Positions 1 through 13,575 of a stretch of DNA of 64,000 bases are shown here, one piece after another. A program made the position numbers and the translations under genes. Each line of letters starts with the position of its first letter. Positions within the stretch are counted from its first letter, which is position 1. Below the pieces are notes generated by a model. It was not told where the DNA came from, did no database searches, and saw nothing but the letters and a program-made list of their open reading frames with translations. The stretch is from positions 75,458,310 through 75,522,309 of the forward strand of contig CM039463.1 of assembly GCA_022414725.1 (NCBI GenBank), written 5' to 3'. Origin of the DNA: Microglena sp. YARC (lineage: Eukaryota > Chlorophyta > Chlorophyceae > Chlamydomonadales > Chlamydomonadaceae).

Positions 1-1060
1 GGACGAACGCTCATTAACAGTTACGCTTGAGGCATTTTCAGCTCCTCACGCTCGCAAAATTTTGCTATCCCTGGTGCAGGTGATATTTTGGGCTTTCTAA
101 GAGTTGCGGAGTAATTCCCCCTCCTCTCGCCCACCACTCATCCCTGTCCCGCCTTACTTACGTTGCTGTCGTTGCCTGTGCATAATTCCCCACAAAGTCG
201 CAACCCCGGCACCGCCCGGCCGCTGCTGAGCAGGCCTACGACTCAGTGTCGACACAAGCCCGAAGGGATTGCGTTCGCCACACAGGCCCGACACTGAGCT
301 AATGCGGACGCAGGACGGTCCGCCTCTGCCGACGCCGGCCCAACAGTCGCAGTTCGCCGGCCCCAGGTCGCGCGGGCCCCAGTCGCAGATCCATGCCACT
401 GCATGTTGCAGCCTCCTACTCGGCTGTCGCTGTTGCTGCTAGCGTGTCGCTACGACGTCGCAATCCGAGAAATCGCTCGTCCACACCGACTCTACTCTGA
501 GCTCCCGGACGACGCAGGATGGTTCTTGCCTCCGTCGAGAGCGCTTCCGTTCCGTCGGCACGCTGCGACTCTGGTCGCAGTTGCCGTCTGGCTGCATCCT
601 TCGGTGCGCCAACCGCTCACGCCCGAAGCCGACTCCGACGACGCAGCCACGCATCCTCCATATTGAGGGAGCAGTCGTCGCCTCAAAATGTCTCTCAAAC
701 GTCGCTCAAATGTCGCTTCAAGATTGTCGTCGGCCACAGACCCCACTTAAAGCTGACGCCAGACCTTCGTGGCCTGAGTATGGCTTTCTGCCGACAGACC
801 AGGAGCCTCCGACGTATAAGAATATTCTCAACGAGCGACGGGCAATACAAGGCCCGATTGACTCTCTGCGGCGGGCCGCGTCCCTTTTCCGACAACCTCA
901 GCACAAGTTCTACACGTGTCGCCCAATCAGCACAGCACTCAAAGTGTCCGGTTGACGCGGTCGAACGACTGTCCATATTCGACGAACAGTCTCATCACTT
1001 TGACAGATTTCGCCAGTCATGGCCCGCCATAGCCGACGCAATTCACGCAAATGCTTCTTA
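1..1060. other. Unassigned CpG-rich sequence
   Basis: The stretch is rich in CG dinucleotides (many gtcgc and cgacg words) and has overlapping open frames of up to 180 codons on both strands. None of these has a motif, domain or composition that I recognise. Open frames of this length are expected by chance where GC is high, so I do not call a gene. No splice-site pair gives a convincing exon. Confidence 0.5.
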
Positions 1061-3000
1061 AGCATTTCGCAACCCGATGAGCCATATCAAACACGACGAG
1101 GAACCGACTGTGGTTGTGCGATGCAGTCAACCTGCGGCAGACATCCATACATTCCACGCGACCGGCGTGGGTAAATCACCCGACGCGCACGGGACACTCC
1201 TGACCGACCGGCCTCCCACGCTTACAGAGAACCGACGACACTGTTTCGAATTCGCCAAAGCGATCTCCGACTTCCCACAGATATGACTCCTTGAACGAGA
1301 ATAGGGTGGAACAGGGCACACGCGACAAAGCCGCGACGATGGATTCATGCGTAAGACGCTGTCCTCGAATCCGGTTAGCATAATACCCCTTTTCTGCATC
1401 TGTATTAGCCGGCCTTATCAGCTTGGATAACACTCCGAGAGTGGGACTTTGGCACGTTGCAGCACCCAATCTATAATGCGGACGATCGAGAATAAGTACA
1501 AGCACAGGAGACCCATTAAGGACCAGTGGAGGAAAGGGGCGGTAGCATGCGAACCTGAATCAGGTACAGGCTAGACAAGGCGTGTCAGAAGAACCGATGA
1601 CGCATCAACAGAAGCTGACATAGTACTGTCAGGGACGATAGTTCTAAGGGAGTACACAAGATCACCAAGACATAAAAACAAGCGAGAGCACCGCTATTCA
1701 TGCCTAATACTCCACCTATGCGCAGGTACATACAATACTAGTACTCCACCTATGGCACTGTGGACATAGAACATAAACTTGTAGAAACAAAAAATTATTA
1801 AATGAACGGCGGAAAAACAGGAACCAGAAGAAAGCCTTGTCTAAAATAAAGAAGGATGAGAAAGATGAACCAAAACCAGCTGGTAGTTACTCCGAAAATT
1901 AGCAAGCAAAAACTGGTTCATACCGAGCTTGAGCTGAGACCAAAATGGAAATGTAACCATCCTAATGTAAGCGCAAAAATACATAATTCATCCAGAAGAG
2001 TAGGCAGCCAAACAGAAATCACAGGGAGGCCAAACAGAAAATCAATCCTAATACCAAGGAAGGGAAACAACGGTGACTGAAAGAACCGAGACTTAACCTA
2101 AAGAGAAGACTTGAAAAAATCGTATATCAAAGTGGGAACAACGGTATAGAAAAACCCGATCCGGATTAGGAACCTAACGCCAATCAATAATAACCAAAGA
2201 GACGCGGATTTAAATATCTGTGAGCGCAGCTCACGAGAGAAGTCAAAGCCTAAAAGACGCAGACAAGAGACACTAAAGACTACGAATGGAAAAAAAGTCA
2301 ATGGAAAAAATCTCGAACTACATTAAAACATTCTTAGCATAGAATTCATAGCTAGGCTTGGATGAAAAAACCATGATGATTAACTCCATAATTGATGGAA
2401 GTAAGAAGAGTTTATGAATTAATTTATCATAATCCCCAGCTACTTTTCTACTAACGGAAAAAAACATTCAAGAGTGACCCTATCTCTCAATAGAACATGC
2501 ACTCAAGACCACACCAACGCCCTAACGCACAACAATACTCATACCGTATAACTAAAATGTTCCAAATGTGCGAAGTTAAAATTTTCAAGAAATTGTAACC
2601 AACCAAAGGAACACACGTCAATGAACAATAGGTTATGAACAACATAACATAAACCTATTCTCGACCTGAAATAGTATATATCTCGAGTAAGAAATAGAAC
2701 TTGCAAAGAATTACTCAAAGGAAAAGATAACTCTTTGAAAATACGCTCGGAAGAACAAGAAAGAGGTGAGCTGCTGTATCATCTCAAAGTACACTGCAAG
2801 ACATCTGCAAGTACAATCTTCAAGATACCCAGCCCACCAAATTACAGTATAAATCCAAAGGGAAATAACTACTACACTCCACAAAAAGTTCAATCACATA
2901 GGGGCTGTGATTAAAAACAGCTGTTGAGTATAAAAGAAATACAGCTCTATGATGAGCTTCCACCGAACGAAACCAATCTGCCTAGAATCTCTTCTCTTTT
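1061..3000. other. Unassigned, increasingly AT-rich sequence up to the gap
   Basis: After about 1,650 the base composition shifts from CpG-rich to clearly A-rich on the plus strand, with many short frames and no recognisable product. I see no RNA gene or transposon terminus. The change in composition and the gap directly after it suggest a junction of different repeat or assembly segments. Confidence 0.45.
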
Positions 3001-4000
3001 NNNNNNNNNNNNNNNNNNNNNNNNNNNNNNNNNNNNNNNNNNNNNNNNNNNNNNNNNNNNNNNNNNNNNNNNNNNNNNNNNNNNNNNNNNNNNNNNNNNN
3101 NNNNNNNNNNNNNNNNNNNNNNNNNNNNNNNNNNNNNNNNNNNNNNNNNNNNNNNNNNNNNNNNNNNNNNNNNNNNNNNNNNNNNNNNNNNNNNNNNNNN
3201 NNNNNNNNNNNNNNNNNNNNNNNNNNNNNNNNNNNNNNNNNNNNNNNNNNNNNNNNNNNNNNNNNNNNNNNNNNNNNNNNNNNNNNNNNNNNNNNNNNNN
3301 NNNNNNNNNNNNNNNNNNNNNNNNNNNNNNNNNNNNNNNNNNNNNNNNNNNNNNNNNNNNNNNNNNNNNNNNNNNNNNNNNNNNNNNNNNNNNNNNNNNN
3401 NNNNNNNNNNNNNNNNNNNNNNNNNNNNNNNNNNNNNNNNNNNNNNNNNNNNNNNNNNNNNNNNNNNNNNNNNNNNNNNNNNNNNNNNNNNNNNNNNNNN
3501 NNNNNNNNNNNNNNNNNNNNNNNNNNNNNNNNNNNNNNNNNNNNNNNNNNNNNNNNNNNNNNNNNNNNNNNNNNNNNNNNNNNNNNNNNNNNNNNNNNNN
3601 NNNNNNNNNNNNNNNNNNNNNNNNNNNNNNNNNNNNNNNNNNNNNNNNNNNNNNNNNNNNNNNNNNNNNNNNNNNNNNNNNNNNNNNNNNNNNNNNNNNN
3701 NNNNNNNNNNNNNNNNNNNNNNNNNNNNNNNNNNNNNNNNNNNNNNNNNNNNNNNNNNNNNNNNNNNNNNNNNNNNNNNNNNNNNNNNNNNNNNNNNNNN
3801 NNNNNNNNNNNNNNNNNNNNNNNNNNNNNNNNNNNNNNNNNNNNNNNNNNNNNNNNNNNNNNNNNNNNNNNNNNNNNNNNNNNNNNNNNNNNNNNNNNNN
3901 NNNNNNNNNNNNNNNNNNNNNNNNNNNNNNNNNNNNNNNNNNNNNNNNNNNNNNNNNNNNNNNNNNNNNNNNNNNNNNNNNNNNNNNNNNNNNNNNNNNN
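3001..4000. other. Assembly gap of exactly 1000 N
   Basis: All bases are N. The round length indicates a placeholder rather than a measured distance. The gap lies directly beside the satellite array, so the array probably extends into it. Confidence 0.99.
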
Positions 4001-7000
4001 GCCATACATCAAGGCCGAGTTAGGTGCAAGACATAGACACATCTGGTAGACACCTTAAGTCAGTCACACGTGCTTCAGGCTAGCTGGTGCTCACAGACAT
4101 AACACATTATGCCGTTGCGTGCCAATGCAATTGCCACACGGTCAAAGAATAAGGTGCAAGGCATACACAATAAACATCTTTCTACGGGGCGTCGCCATGC
4201 AGCGAGAGGTCAAGAATTGCGACAAGCATGGAGCGACATCTGGTGTCACGTGCGCAATGGGCAGGCAAGGTCAAGATATTTGCCGAGCCACTACACGACA
4301 TCAGTGTGCGTGCGCACCTCCAGCAGCAACGGTCAAAGATAATGTGCAAGCGCATACACACTCTGAGTGTGCCATATACACCTAAGGCGCTGAAGTGTCG
4401 CTGAGGCGCAAGACCAATATAATATCGTTGTGTGCATCCCAAGCCAGTCGCACGGCGAGAAAGGGTAGATGTGTCATAGACATTAAAGGCCACAATGCGT
4501 GCGTGCACATCATTGGTACGAGCAGAGCTCAAGATAAAGTCAGGCAAGGCAAGTACCACATCACTGTCGTGCCCTTTGTGCCATACACCACGGAGAGGCC
4601 AAGTTATGGCTATAGGCTAGGAGGTACCAGACATACACATCTAGTGTGCATACGTAGATCAGGCCAGATCCACTACATGGTCATGGCTAGAGGTGCCATA
4701 GTCGCACCAACATCATTGTTGTGCAGTCGAAAGCAATTGCAGCAAGGTCAAGAATATGTTGCAACGGCATACACAAATTGGTGTGTGCCATAACATCAAA
4801 CGGCCGAGTTAGAGTGCGCAGACATAAACATCTGGTGTGCAATCCTAAGAGCAACGGTCACAGGTAGGTGCAAGAACATAAACACATATGCGTGCGTGCC
4901 ATGCAGACAAGGTCAAGATTATGGGTGGCCAAGGCATACACATCTGTGTGCGTAGCCATGCAAGCAAGGTCAAGATAAGTCCGCAAGGCATACACATCTG
5001 TGTGGGTCGTGCCATGCAAGAAGGTCAAAGAATGTTGCGAGCATACACATTGTGTGCGTGCCATCCAGCAAGGGGCAAGATATGTGCATGGAATACACAT
5101 CTGAGTGTGGCCAAGATAAAACAAGGCCGGAGTTAGGCCGCAAGAGATAAAACATCTGTGTGGCATTCCTAAGCAGCACCGGTAAGGTAGGGTGCAGCAG
5201 ACATACACCTATGAGTGCGGTGGCCATGCAGCATAGGTCAAGAATATGGTGCACACAGGCATAGCACATCTGTGTGCGTGCTATACAACAAGGGCCAAGT
5301 AGTTTGCCAAGACATACAACACCATCTGTGTGCACATACTAAGTGCAGCACGGATCCAAGGTATAAAGGTGCAAGTCGCTACACATCTGTGTGCGTCCGC
5401 CATGCAGCAAGGTCCAGAATAATGTGACACAAGGCATACACAATTGTGATGTGCCATTAACAATCAAGGGCCGAGTTAGGTGGCAAGCACACTTAAACAT
5501 CTGTGTGCTCCTAGCCAGCACGGTCAGGTCAGGTGCAAGACAACAAACATAACTGCGTGCGTTCGCCGATAGCAGCAAGGTCACGATATGTGCAAGGCAT
5601 ACACATTCTGTGTGCCAGTGCCATGCAGCAAGGGTCAAGATATGCGCAGGCATACAAATCGGTGTGCGTGCCATGACAGCAAGGTCATATGGTGCAAGGC
5701 AATATCCACATCCTGAGTGTGACCGTAAAACAAGGCCTCGAGTTCGAACGCGCAAGACATAACCATTGCGGTTAGAGTCCAGTTCCTAAGCGCAGGCTCC
5801 AAGATATGATGCATAAACAATACACATAATGCCGTGCGTGCCATGCAGCAAGGTTCAAGATATGTGGCAAGGCACTACACATCTGTTGCGCTTCCGAGTG
5901 CCAGCAAGGTCAAGAATATGTGCGAGGCATCACACATCTGTGTGTGCTAGCCCAACAAGCACAAGGGTCAAGATAGGTGCCGAGGCAATAACACATCTGC
6001 CTGTGCGTGCATGCAAGCACAGAGTCAAGATATGTGCGAAGGCAATACACATCTCGTGAGCGTGCCAGCAGCAAGGTCAAGATGTGTGCGAGGCATAGAC
6101 ACATCTGATGTGCGTGCCATGCAGCAAGGTCAAAGATATGTGGGAGGCAATACAATCCTGTGTGCATGCCATGCAGAAGGTCAAGATATGCCGCGAGGGC
6201 ATACACATCTGTGTGCGTGCCATGCAGCCAAGGTCAAGATATGCGAGGCATACACATCATGTACGTGCCATGCAGCAAAGGTTCAAGATATGATGGCGAG
6301 GCATACACATCTATGTGCGGCCATGCAGCAAGGTCAAGATATTGTTGCGAGGCATACACATACTATGTGCGATGCCATGCAGCAAGGTCAAGATATGTGC
6401 GAGCATACACCATCTATCATGCGTGCGCGATGCAGAAGTCAAGGATAATGTGCGAGGCATACACCTGTGATGTGCGTGCCATGCTAGCAAAGGTCAAGAT
6501 ATCGTGCAAGGCATACACATCTGTGTGCGTGCCAATGCAAGCAAGGTCAAGATTAGTGCAGACATACACATCTGTGGTGCGTGCCAATGCAGCAAAAGGG
6601 CAAAGATTATGTGCAAGGCATACACATCCTGTGCTGCGGTGCCATGCGCAGAAGTCAAGATATGCGAGGCATACTACATATGTGTGCGTAGCGGCATGCA
6701 GGAAGGTCAAGATATGTGGCAAGACACTAACATAATGCCGTGCCGATGGCAGCGCAAGGTTTCAAGATATGTGCAAGGCATACACATCTGTGTGCGTGCC
6801 ATAACAACAAGCCAAGTTAGGCTGCAAGACATCACACACACGTCTGTGTGCATCCTAATGGCAGCACCTGGTCAAGGGTAGGGTGCAAGTCGCACACCAT
6901 CTGTGTGCAGTTGCACAATGCAGCAAGGTCAAGATATGTGCAAGGATACCACAATTGTGTGTGCCAATACCATCAAGGCCACGAGTTAGGTGCAAGATAT

Positions 7001-7548
7001 AAACATCTGTGTGCATCCCTAAACAGCAACGGTCAAGGTAGATGCAGACATACACATATGCGTGCGTGCCATGCAGCAAGGTCAAGATATGTACGAAAGC
7101 ATAACACACATTCTGGTGTAGCGTGCCATGCAGCAAGGTCAAAGATATGCGCAAGCATACACATCTGAGTGTTGCGTAGCCATGCAGCAAAGGTGCAAGA
7201 TATGCGCAAGGCATTCAAATCGGTGGTGCGCTGCCAGTGACAGCAAGGTGCCAAGCATATTGTGAGCAAGGAGCATACACATCTGAAGTGTGTCCAATAA
7301 AAACAAGGCCCGAGTTAAGGCCGCAGACATAAACATCTGTGGCATCCTAAGAGCAGCACGGTCAAAGGTATGTGCAAGAACAAACACATATTGCGAGTGC
7401 GTGCATGGCAGGCAAGGGCAAGAATAAAGTGCAAGATACACAGTCATGTGTTGCGTGCCATGCAGCAAGCTCAAGATAATGTGCAAGGCATACACATGCT
7501 GTGTGCGTGCCATGCAGCAAGGTCAAGATATGCGCCAAGGACATACAC

Positions 7549-7592
7549 ATCGGCGCGGCGGGAGGGGGTGCCCTCCGGTGAGGCACCCATGG
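7549..7592. other. Non-satellite GC-rich insert with a hairpin inside the array
   Basis: A short G-rich sequence unlike the 50-bp monomer interrupts the array. It contains a 7-bp inverted repeat, gggtgcc at 7,566-7,572 and ggcaccc at 7,582-7,588, with a 9-nt loop. It lies in the low-quality half of the array, so it may be a read artefact or a real insertion. Confidence 0.5.
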
Positions 7593-10500
7593 CAGCAAAG
7601 TCAAGAATATGTGCGAGGCATACACATGCTGTGTAGCGTTGCCATCCAGCAAGGGGCAAGATATGGTGGCAAGGCCATACACATCTGAAGTGTACCATAA
7701 AACAAGAGCCGAGTTAGGCGAGCAAGAACATAAAAATCTTGTTGTGCATCCTAAGTCAGCACGGTCAAGGAAGGTGCAAGACATACACATATGCGACTCA
7801 GTGGCTCCATAGCCGTGCTGGGTGCCATGTCATGCAAGGGTCAAGATAATTTTGCAATCAGCATACATATCTGTGTGACAGTTGCCATAACAGGCCCAAG
7901 TTTAAGCCACATGCAGGTCGAGAGAGAGACAGACGCACTACACATCTGTTGTGCATTAAGCATGCAGCATCGGATCTAATAGGTAGGTGCAAGTCTGCAC
8001 AGCCATCTGTCGTGCCCCACCCCTCCGTGATGCCATGCAGCAAGGTTATTTTCCACCCCCCAGATATGATGCATCCAAGGATACATCGTCAATTGGTGTT
8101 GTGCCATACATCAAGGCGCGAAGTTAGTGTGCAAGACAATAAAACACATCTGTGCATCCTGACAGGGCGCACGGTCAGGTAGGTGCAAGATGACATATAC
8201 ACGTGCGTGCCGTGCTAGTGCACAGGTCAGACGAGTATGTTGCAAGGCGATATTCAAGAATAGTGTGAGCAAAAGAGGGCATACACATGCTGTGTGCTCG
8301 TGCGCATTGCAAGCAAGGTCACGAGATATGCGCAAGGCATACACGGATGTTCGGTTGTGCACGTGGCCATGCAGCGGAAGGTCAAGATATGTCGCGCGAG
8401 GCATACAACATTCTGTGTGTGCGTGCTTCATCCAGCAAGGTCAAGAATGTGCAAGGCCATACACATCTGAGTGGTGCCATAAAACAAGGCCGAGTTAGGC
8501 GTCAAGACATAAACATTCTGTGTGCATCCTAAGCAGCACGTCAAGGGTAGGTGCAAGACATACACACATATGCGTGCGTGCCATGCTCGCAAGGTCCAGA
8601 TATGTGCAAGGCATACACATCTGTGTTGCGTGCCCATAGCACAAGGCCAAGTTAGGTGCAAACATACACATCTTGTGTGTGCACCTAAGCAGCACGGTCA
8701 AGGTAGGTGCAAGTCGCACACATCTGTGTGCGTGCCATGCAGCAAGGTCAAGATATGTGAAGCGGCATACACAATTGGTGTGTGCCATACCATCAAGGGC
8801 CGAGTTACGGTGCAAAGACATAAAGCACATCTGTGTGCATCCTAAGCAGCACGGTCAAGTGTGGTAGTACATACACAAACCATCTGTGCCATGCAGACAT
8901 ACCACAGCATATGCGTGCGTGCCATGCAGCAAGGTCAAGATACTGTGCAAGGCATACACATCTGTGTGCGTGCCATGCAAGCAAGGTTCCAAGATATGCG
9001 CACGTCCAGGATACACATCGGTTGTGCAAGGCAGCGTGCCATGCAGCAAGGTCAAGATATGTGACGAGGCGAGCATACACATCTGTGTGCGTGCCATCCA
9101 GCAAGGTCAAAGATATGTGCAAGGCATACACATCTGAGTGTGCCATAAAACAAGGCCGAGTTTAGGCGCAAGACATAAACATCTGTGTGCATCCTAGAGC
9201 AGCACACGGTCAAGGTAGGTGCAAGACATACACATATGCGTGCGTGCCATGCAAGCAAAGGTCAAAGATAATGTGCAAGGCATACACATCTGTGTGCGTG
9301 CCCATACAACAAGGCCAAGTTAGGTGCAAGACATACACATCTGTGTGGCATCCTAAGCCAGCACGGTCAAGGTAGGTGCAGTCGCACACATCTGTGTGCG
9401 GTGTCATGCAGCAAGGTCCAGATATGTGCAAGGCATACACAATTGTGTGTGCCATACATCAAGGCCGAGTTATAGGTGCAAGACATAAACATCTGTGTGC
9501 ATCCTAAAGCAGCACGGGTCAGGTAGGTGCAAGACATATACATATGCGTGCGTGCCATGCAGCAAGGTCAAGATATGTGACAAGGCATACACATCTGTGT
9601 GCGTGCCATGCAGCAAGGTCCAAGATATGGCGCAAGGCATACACATCGGTGTGCGTGCCATGCAGCAAGGTCAAGATATTGTGTGAGGCATACACATCTG
9701 TGTGCGTGCCATCCAGCCAAGGTCAAGATATGTGCAAAGGCATACAACATCTGAAGTGTGCCATAAAAACAAGGGCCGAGTTAAGGCGCAAGACATAAAC
9801 ATCTGTGTGGCATCCTCAAAGCATCGCACGGTTCTCACAAGGTAGGTGCAAGACAATACACATATGCGTGCGTGCCATGCAGCAAGGTCAAAGATATGTG
9901 CAAGGGCATACACATCTGTGTGCGTGCCATACACAAAGCCAAGTTAGGTGCAAGACATACACATCTGTGTTGCATCCTAAGCAGCACGGTCAAGGTAATG
10001 GTGCAAGTCGGCACACATCTGTGTGCCGTGCCATGCAGCAAGGTCAAGATATGTGCCAAGGCATACACAATTGGTGTGTGCCATACATCAAGGCCGAGTT
10101 AGGTGCAAGACAGAAACATCTGTGTGCATCTAAGCAGCACGGTCAAGGTAGGTGCAAGACATTACACATATGCGTGCGTGCCATGCAGCAAGGTCCAAGA
10201 TATGTGCAAGGCATACACATCTGTGTGCGTGCCATGCAGCAAGGTCAAGATTAATGCGCAAGGCATACACATCGGTGTGCGTGCCAATGCAGCAAGCGTC
10301 CAAGATATGTGCGAGGCATACACATCTGTGTGCGGTGCCATCCAGCAAGGGCAAGATATGTGCAAGGCATACACATCTGAGTGTGCCATAAAACAAGGCC
10401 GAGTTAGGCGCAAGACATAACATCTGTGTTGCATCCTAAGCAGCACGGTCAAAGGTAAGGTCGCAAGACATACACATATGCGTGCGTGCCATGCAGCAAG

Positions 10501-11340
10501 GTCAAGATATGTGCAAGGCATACCACATCTGTGTGCGTGCCATACAACAAGGCCAAGTTAGGTGGCAAGACATACACATCTGTGTGGCATCCTAAGCAGC
10601 ACGGTCAAGGTAGGTGCAAGTCGCACACATCTGTGTGCTTCCATGCAGCAAGGTCCAGGTATGTGCAAGGCAATACACAATTGTGTGTGCCATACATCAA
10701 GGCCAGAGTTAGGCTGCAAGACATAAAACATCTGTGTGCATCCTAAGCAGCACGGTCAAGGTAAAGGTGCAAGACATATACACATATGCGTGCGTGCCAT
10801 GCCAGGCAAGGTCAAGATATGTGCAAGGCATACACATCTGTGTGCGTGCCATGCAGCAAGGTCAAGATATGCGCAAGGCATACACATCTGTGTGCGTGCC
10901 ATGCAGCAAGGTCAAGATATGTGCGAGGCATACACATCTGTGTGCGTGCCATCCAGCAAGGGCAAGATATGTGCAAGGCATACACATCTGTGTGTGCCAT
11001 ACATCAAGGCCGAGTTAGGCGCAAGACATAAACATCTGTGTGCATCCTAAGCAGCACGGTCAAGGTAGGTGCAAGACATACACATATGCGTGCGTGCCAT
11101 GCAGCAAGGTCAAGATATGTGCAAGGCATACACATCTGTGTGCGTGCCATACAACAAGGCCAAGATAGGTGCAAGACATACACATCTGTGTGCATCCTAA
11201 GCAGCACGGTCAAGGTAGGTGCAAGTCGCACACATCTGTGTGCGTGCCATGGCAGCAAGGTCAAGATATGTGCAAGGCATACACAATTGTGTGTGCCATA
11301 CATCAAGGCCGAGTTAGGTGCAAGACAGAAACATCTGTGT

Positions 11341-12234
11341 GCATCCTAAGCAGCACGGTCAAGGTAGGTGCAAGACATACACATATGCGTGCGTGCCATG
11401 CAGCAAGGTCAAGATATGTGCAAGGCATACACATCTGTGTGCGTGCCATGCAGCAAGGTCAAGATATGCGCAAGGCATACACATCGGTGTGCGTGCCATG
11501 CAGCAAGGTCAAGATATGTGCGAGGCATACACATCTGTGTGCGTGCCATCCAGCAAGGGCAAGATATGTGCAAGGCATACACATCTGAGTGTGCCATAAA
11601 ACAAGGCCGAGTTAGGCGCAAGACATAAACATCTGTGTGCATCCTAAGCAGCACGGTCAAGGTAGGTGCAAGACATACACATATGCGTGCGTGCCATGCA
11701 GCAAGGTCAAGATATGTGCAAGGCATACACATCTGTGTGCGTGCCATGCAGCAAGGTCAAGATATGAGCAAGGCATACACATCTGTGTGCGTGCCATGCA
11801 GCAAGGTCAAGGTAGGTGCAAGTCGCACACATCTGTGTGCGTGCCATGCAGCAAGGTCCAGATATGTGCAAGGCATACACAATTGTGTGTGCCATACATC
11901 AAGGCCGAGTTAGGTGCAAGACATAAACATCTGTGTGCATCCTAAGCAGCACGGTCAAGGTAGGTGCAAGACATACACATATGCGTGCGTGCCATGCAGC
12001 AAGGTCAAGATATGTGCAAGGCATACACATCTGTGTGCGTGCCATGCAGCAAGGTCAAGATATGCGCAAGGCATACACATCGGTGTGCGTACCATGCAGC
12101 AAGGTCAAGATATGTGCGAGGCATACACATCTGTGTGCGTGCCATCCAGCAAGGTCAAGATACGTGCAAGGCATACTAATCTGAGTGTGCCATAAAACAA
12201 GGCCGAGTTAGGCGCAAGACATAAACATCTGTGT
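11341..12234 (+). repeat. Three 298-bp higher-order units of the satellite
   Basis: The marker monomer beginning gcatcctaagcagcacggtc recurs at 11,341, 11,639, 11,937 and 12,235, so the spacing is 298 bp each time (six monomers, two bases short of 300). Further left the same marker is also seen at 11,042 and 11,192, where two-to-three-monomer units alternate with the six-monomer unit. The units are nearly identical, which suggests recent homogenisation. Confidence 0.85.
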
Positions 12235-12300
12235 GCATCCTAAGCAGCACGGTCAAGGTAGGTGCAAGACATACACATATGCGTGCGTGCCATGCAGCAA

Positions 12301-13200
12301 GGTCAAGATGTGTGCAAGACATACACATCTGTGTGCGTGCCATGCAGCAAGGTCAAGATATGTGCGAGGCATACACATCTGTGTGCGTGCCATGCAGCAA
12401 GGTCAAGATATGTGCGAGGCATACACATCTGTGTGCGTGCCATGCAGCAAGGTCCAGATAACTGCAAGGCATACACATCTGTGCGCGTGCCATGCAGCAA
12501 GGTCCAGATATGTGCGAGGCATACACATCTATGTGCGTGCCATGCAGCAAGGTCAAGATGTGTGCAAGACATACACATCTGTGTGCGTGCCATGCAGCAA
12601 GGTCAAGATATGTGCGAGGCATACACATCTGTGTGCGTGCCATGCAGCAAGGTCAAGATATGCGCGAGGCATACACATCTGTGTGCGTGCCATGCAGCAA
12701 GGTCAAGATATGTGTGAGGCATACACATCTGTGTGCGTGCCATGCAGCAAGGTCAAGATGTGTGCAAGACGTACACATCTGTGTGCGTGCCATGCAGCAA
12801 GGTCAAGATATGTGCGAGGCATACACATCTGTGTGCGTGCCATGCAGCAAGGTCAAGATATGTGCGAGGCATACACATCTGTGTGCGTGCCATGCAGCAA
12901 GGTCCAGATAACTGCAAGGCATACACATCTGTGCGCGTGCCATGCAGCAAGGTCCAGATATGTGCGAGGCATACACATCTGTGTGCGTGCCATGCAGCAA
13001 GGTCAAGATATGTGCGCAGGCCATACACATCTGCGTGCGTGCCATGCAGCAAGGTCAAGATTGTGCGAGGCATACACATCTGTGTGCGGTAGCCATGCAG
13101 CAAGGTCAAGATATGTGTGAGGGCAATACACATCTGTGTGCGTGCCATGCAGCAAGGTCAAGATATGTGCGAGGCATACACATCTGTGTGCGTGCCATGC
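12301..13200 (+). repeat. 450-bp (nine-monomer) duplication inside the satellite
   Basis: Rare monomer variants recur exactly 450 bp apart. ggtccagataactgcaaggc occurs at 12,451 and 12,901, the following gtgcgcgtgc at 12,481 and 12,931, and the agatgtgtgcaagac variant at 12,301 and 12,751 (also 12,551). The block therefore consists of two copies of a nine-monomer segment. The right copy decays after about 13,010. Confidence 0.85.
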
Positions 13201-13436
13201 AGCAAGGTCCAGATATGTGCAAGGCATACACATCTGTGTGCATGCCATACAACAAGGCTGAGGTAGGTGCAAGACATACACATCTGTGTGCATCCTAAGC
13301 AGCACAGATTAGGTAGGTGCAAGACATACACATCTGTGTGTGTGCCATGCAGCAAGGTCAGATATGTGCAAGGCATACACCATCTGTGTGCGTGCCATGC
13401 AACATGGTCAAGGTAGGTGCAAGTCATACAGTGTTT

Positions 13437-13575
13437 TCTTTTCGATTTTGGAGCCCCCCCCCTTTCATAGCTATTCTGGTCCTGGAGTCATCTGACCAGT
13501 CTCCGTTTGTAGATATTTATAATTATTTTCAAATCGGCTTTCAACATTCTAACTTTAATTAAAATTTAAGGTATA
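13437..13575. other. Non-satellite interruption at the array edge
   Basis: About 140 bp of AT-rich sequence with a C-run separates the main satellite from the degenerate copies to its right. It has no recognisable termini or product. It could be a small insertion into the edge of the array. Confidence 0.5.

Larger units (their letters stand above)
4001..13436 (+). repeat. 50-bp satellite array, about 9.4 kb
   Basis: The array is made of head-to-tail copies of a unit that is exactly 50 bp where the sequence is clean (12,240-13,000). It includes the words catacacatctgtgtgcgtg, ccatgcagcaaggtcaagat and atgtgcgaggc. Variant monomers (gcatcctaagcagcacggtc, gccatacatcaaggccgagt) define higher-order units. 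The unit has no stop codon in any plus frame and is not a multiple of three. A clean stretch therefore reads as one open frame that cycles through all three frames, repeating 50 residues every 150 bp. This is a property of the satellite and not a gene. From about 10.7 kb leftwards, single-base insertions and deletions become frequent. Confidence 0.97.

Noticed and set aside
2894..4049. Open frames across the gap
   Set aside because: They consist almost entirely of unknown bases.
12233..13120. 295-codon open frame with Cys/His-rich 50-residue repeats
   Set aside because: It follows from a stop-free 50-bp satellite unit. Equivalent frames exist in all plus registers and partly on minus, with no gene structure around them.
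4001..13436. CRISPR-like regular array
   Set aside because: The units are contiguous tandem copies without unique spacers, and the setting is a eukaryotic genome.
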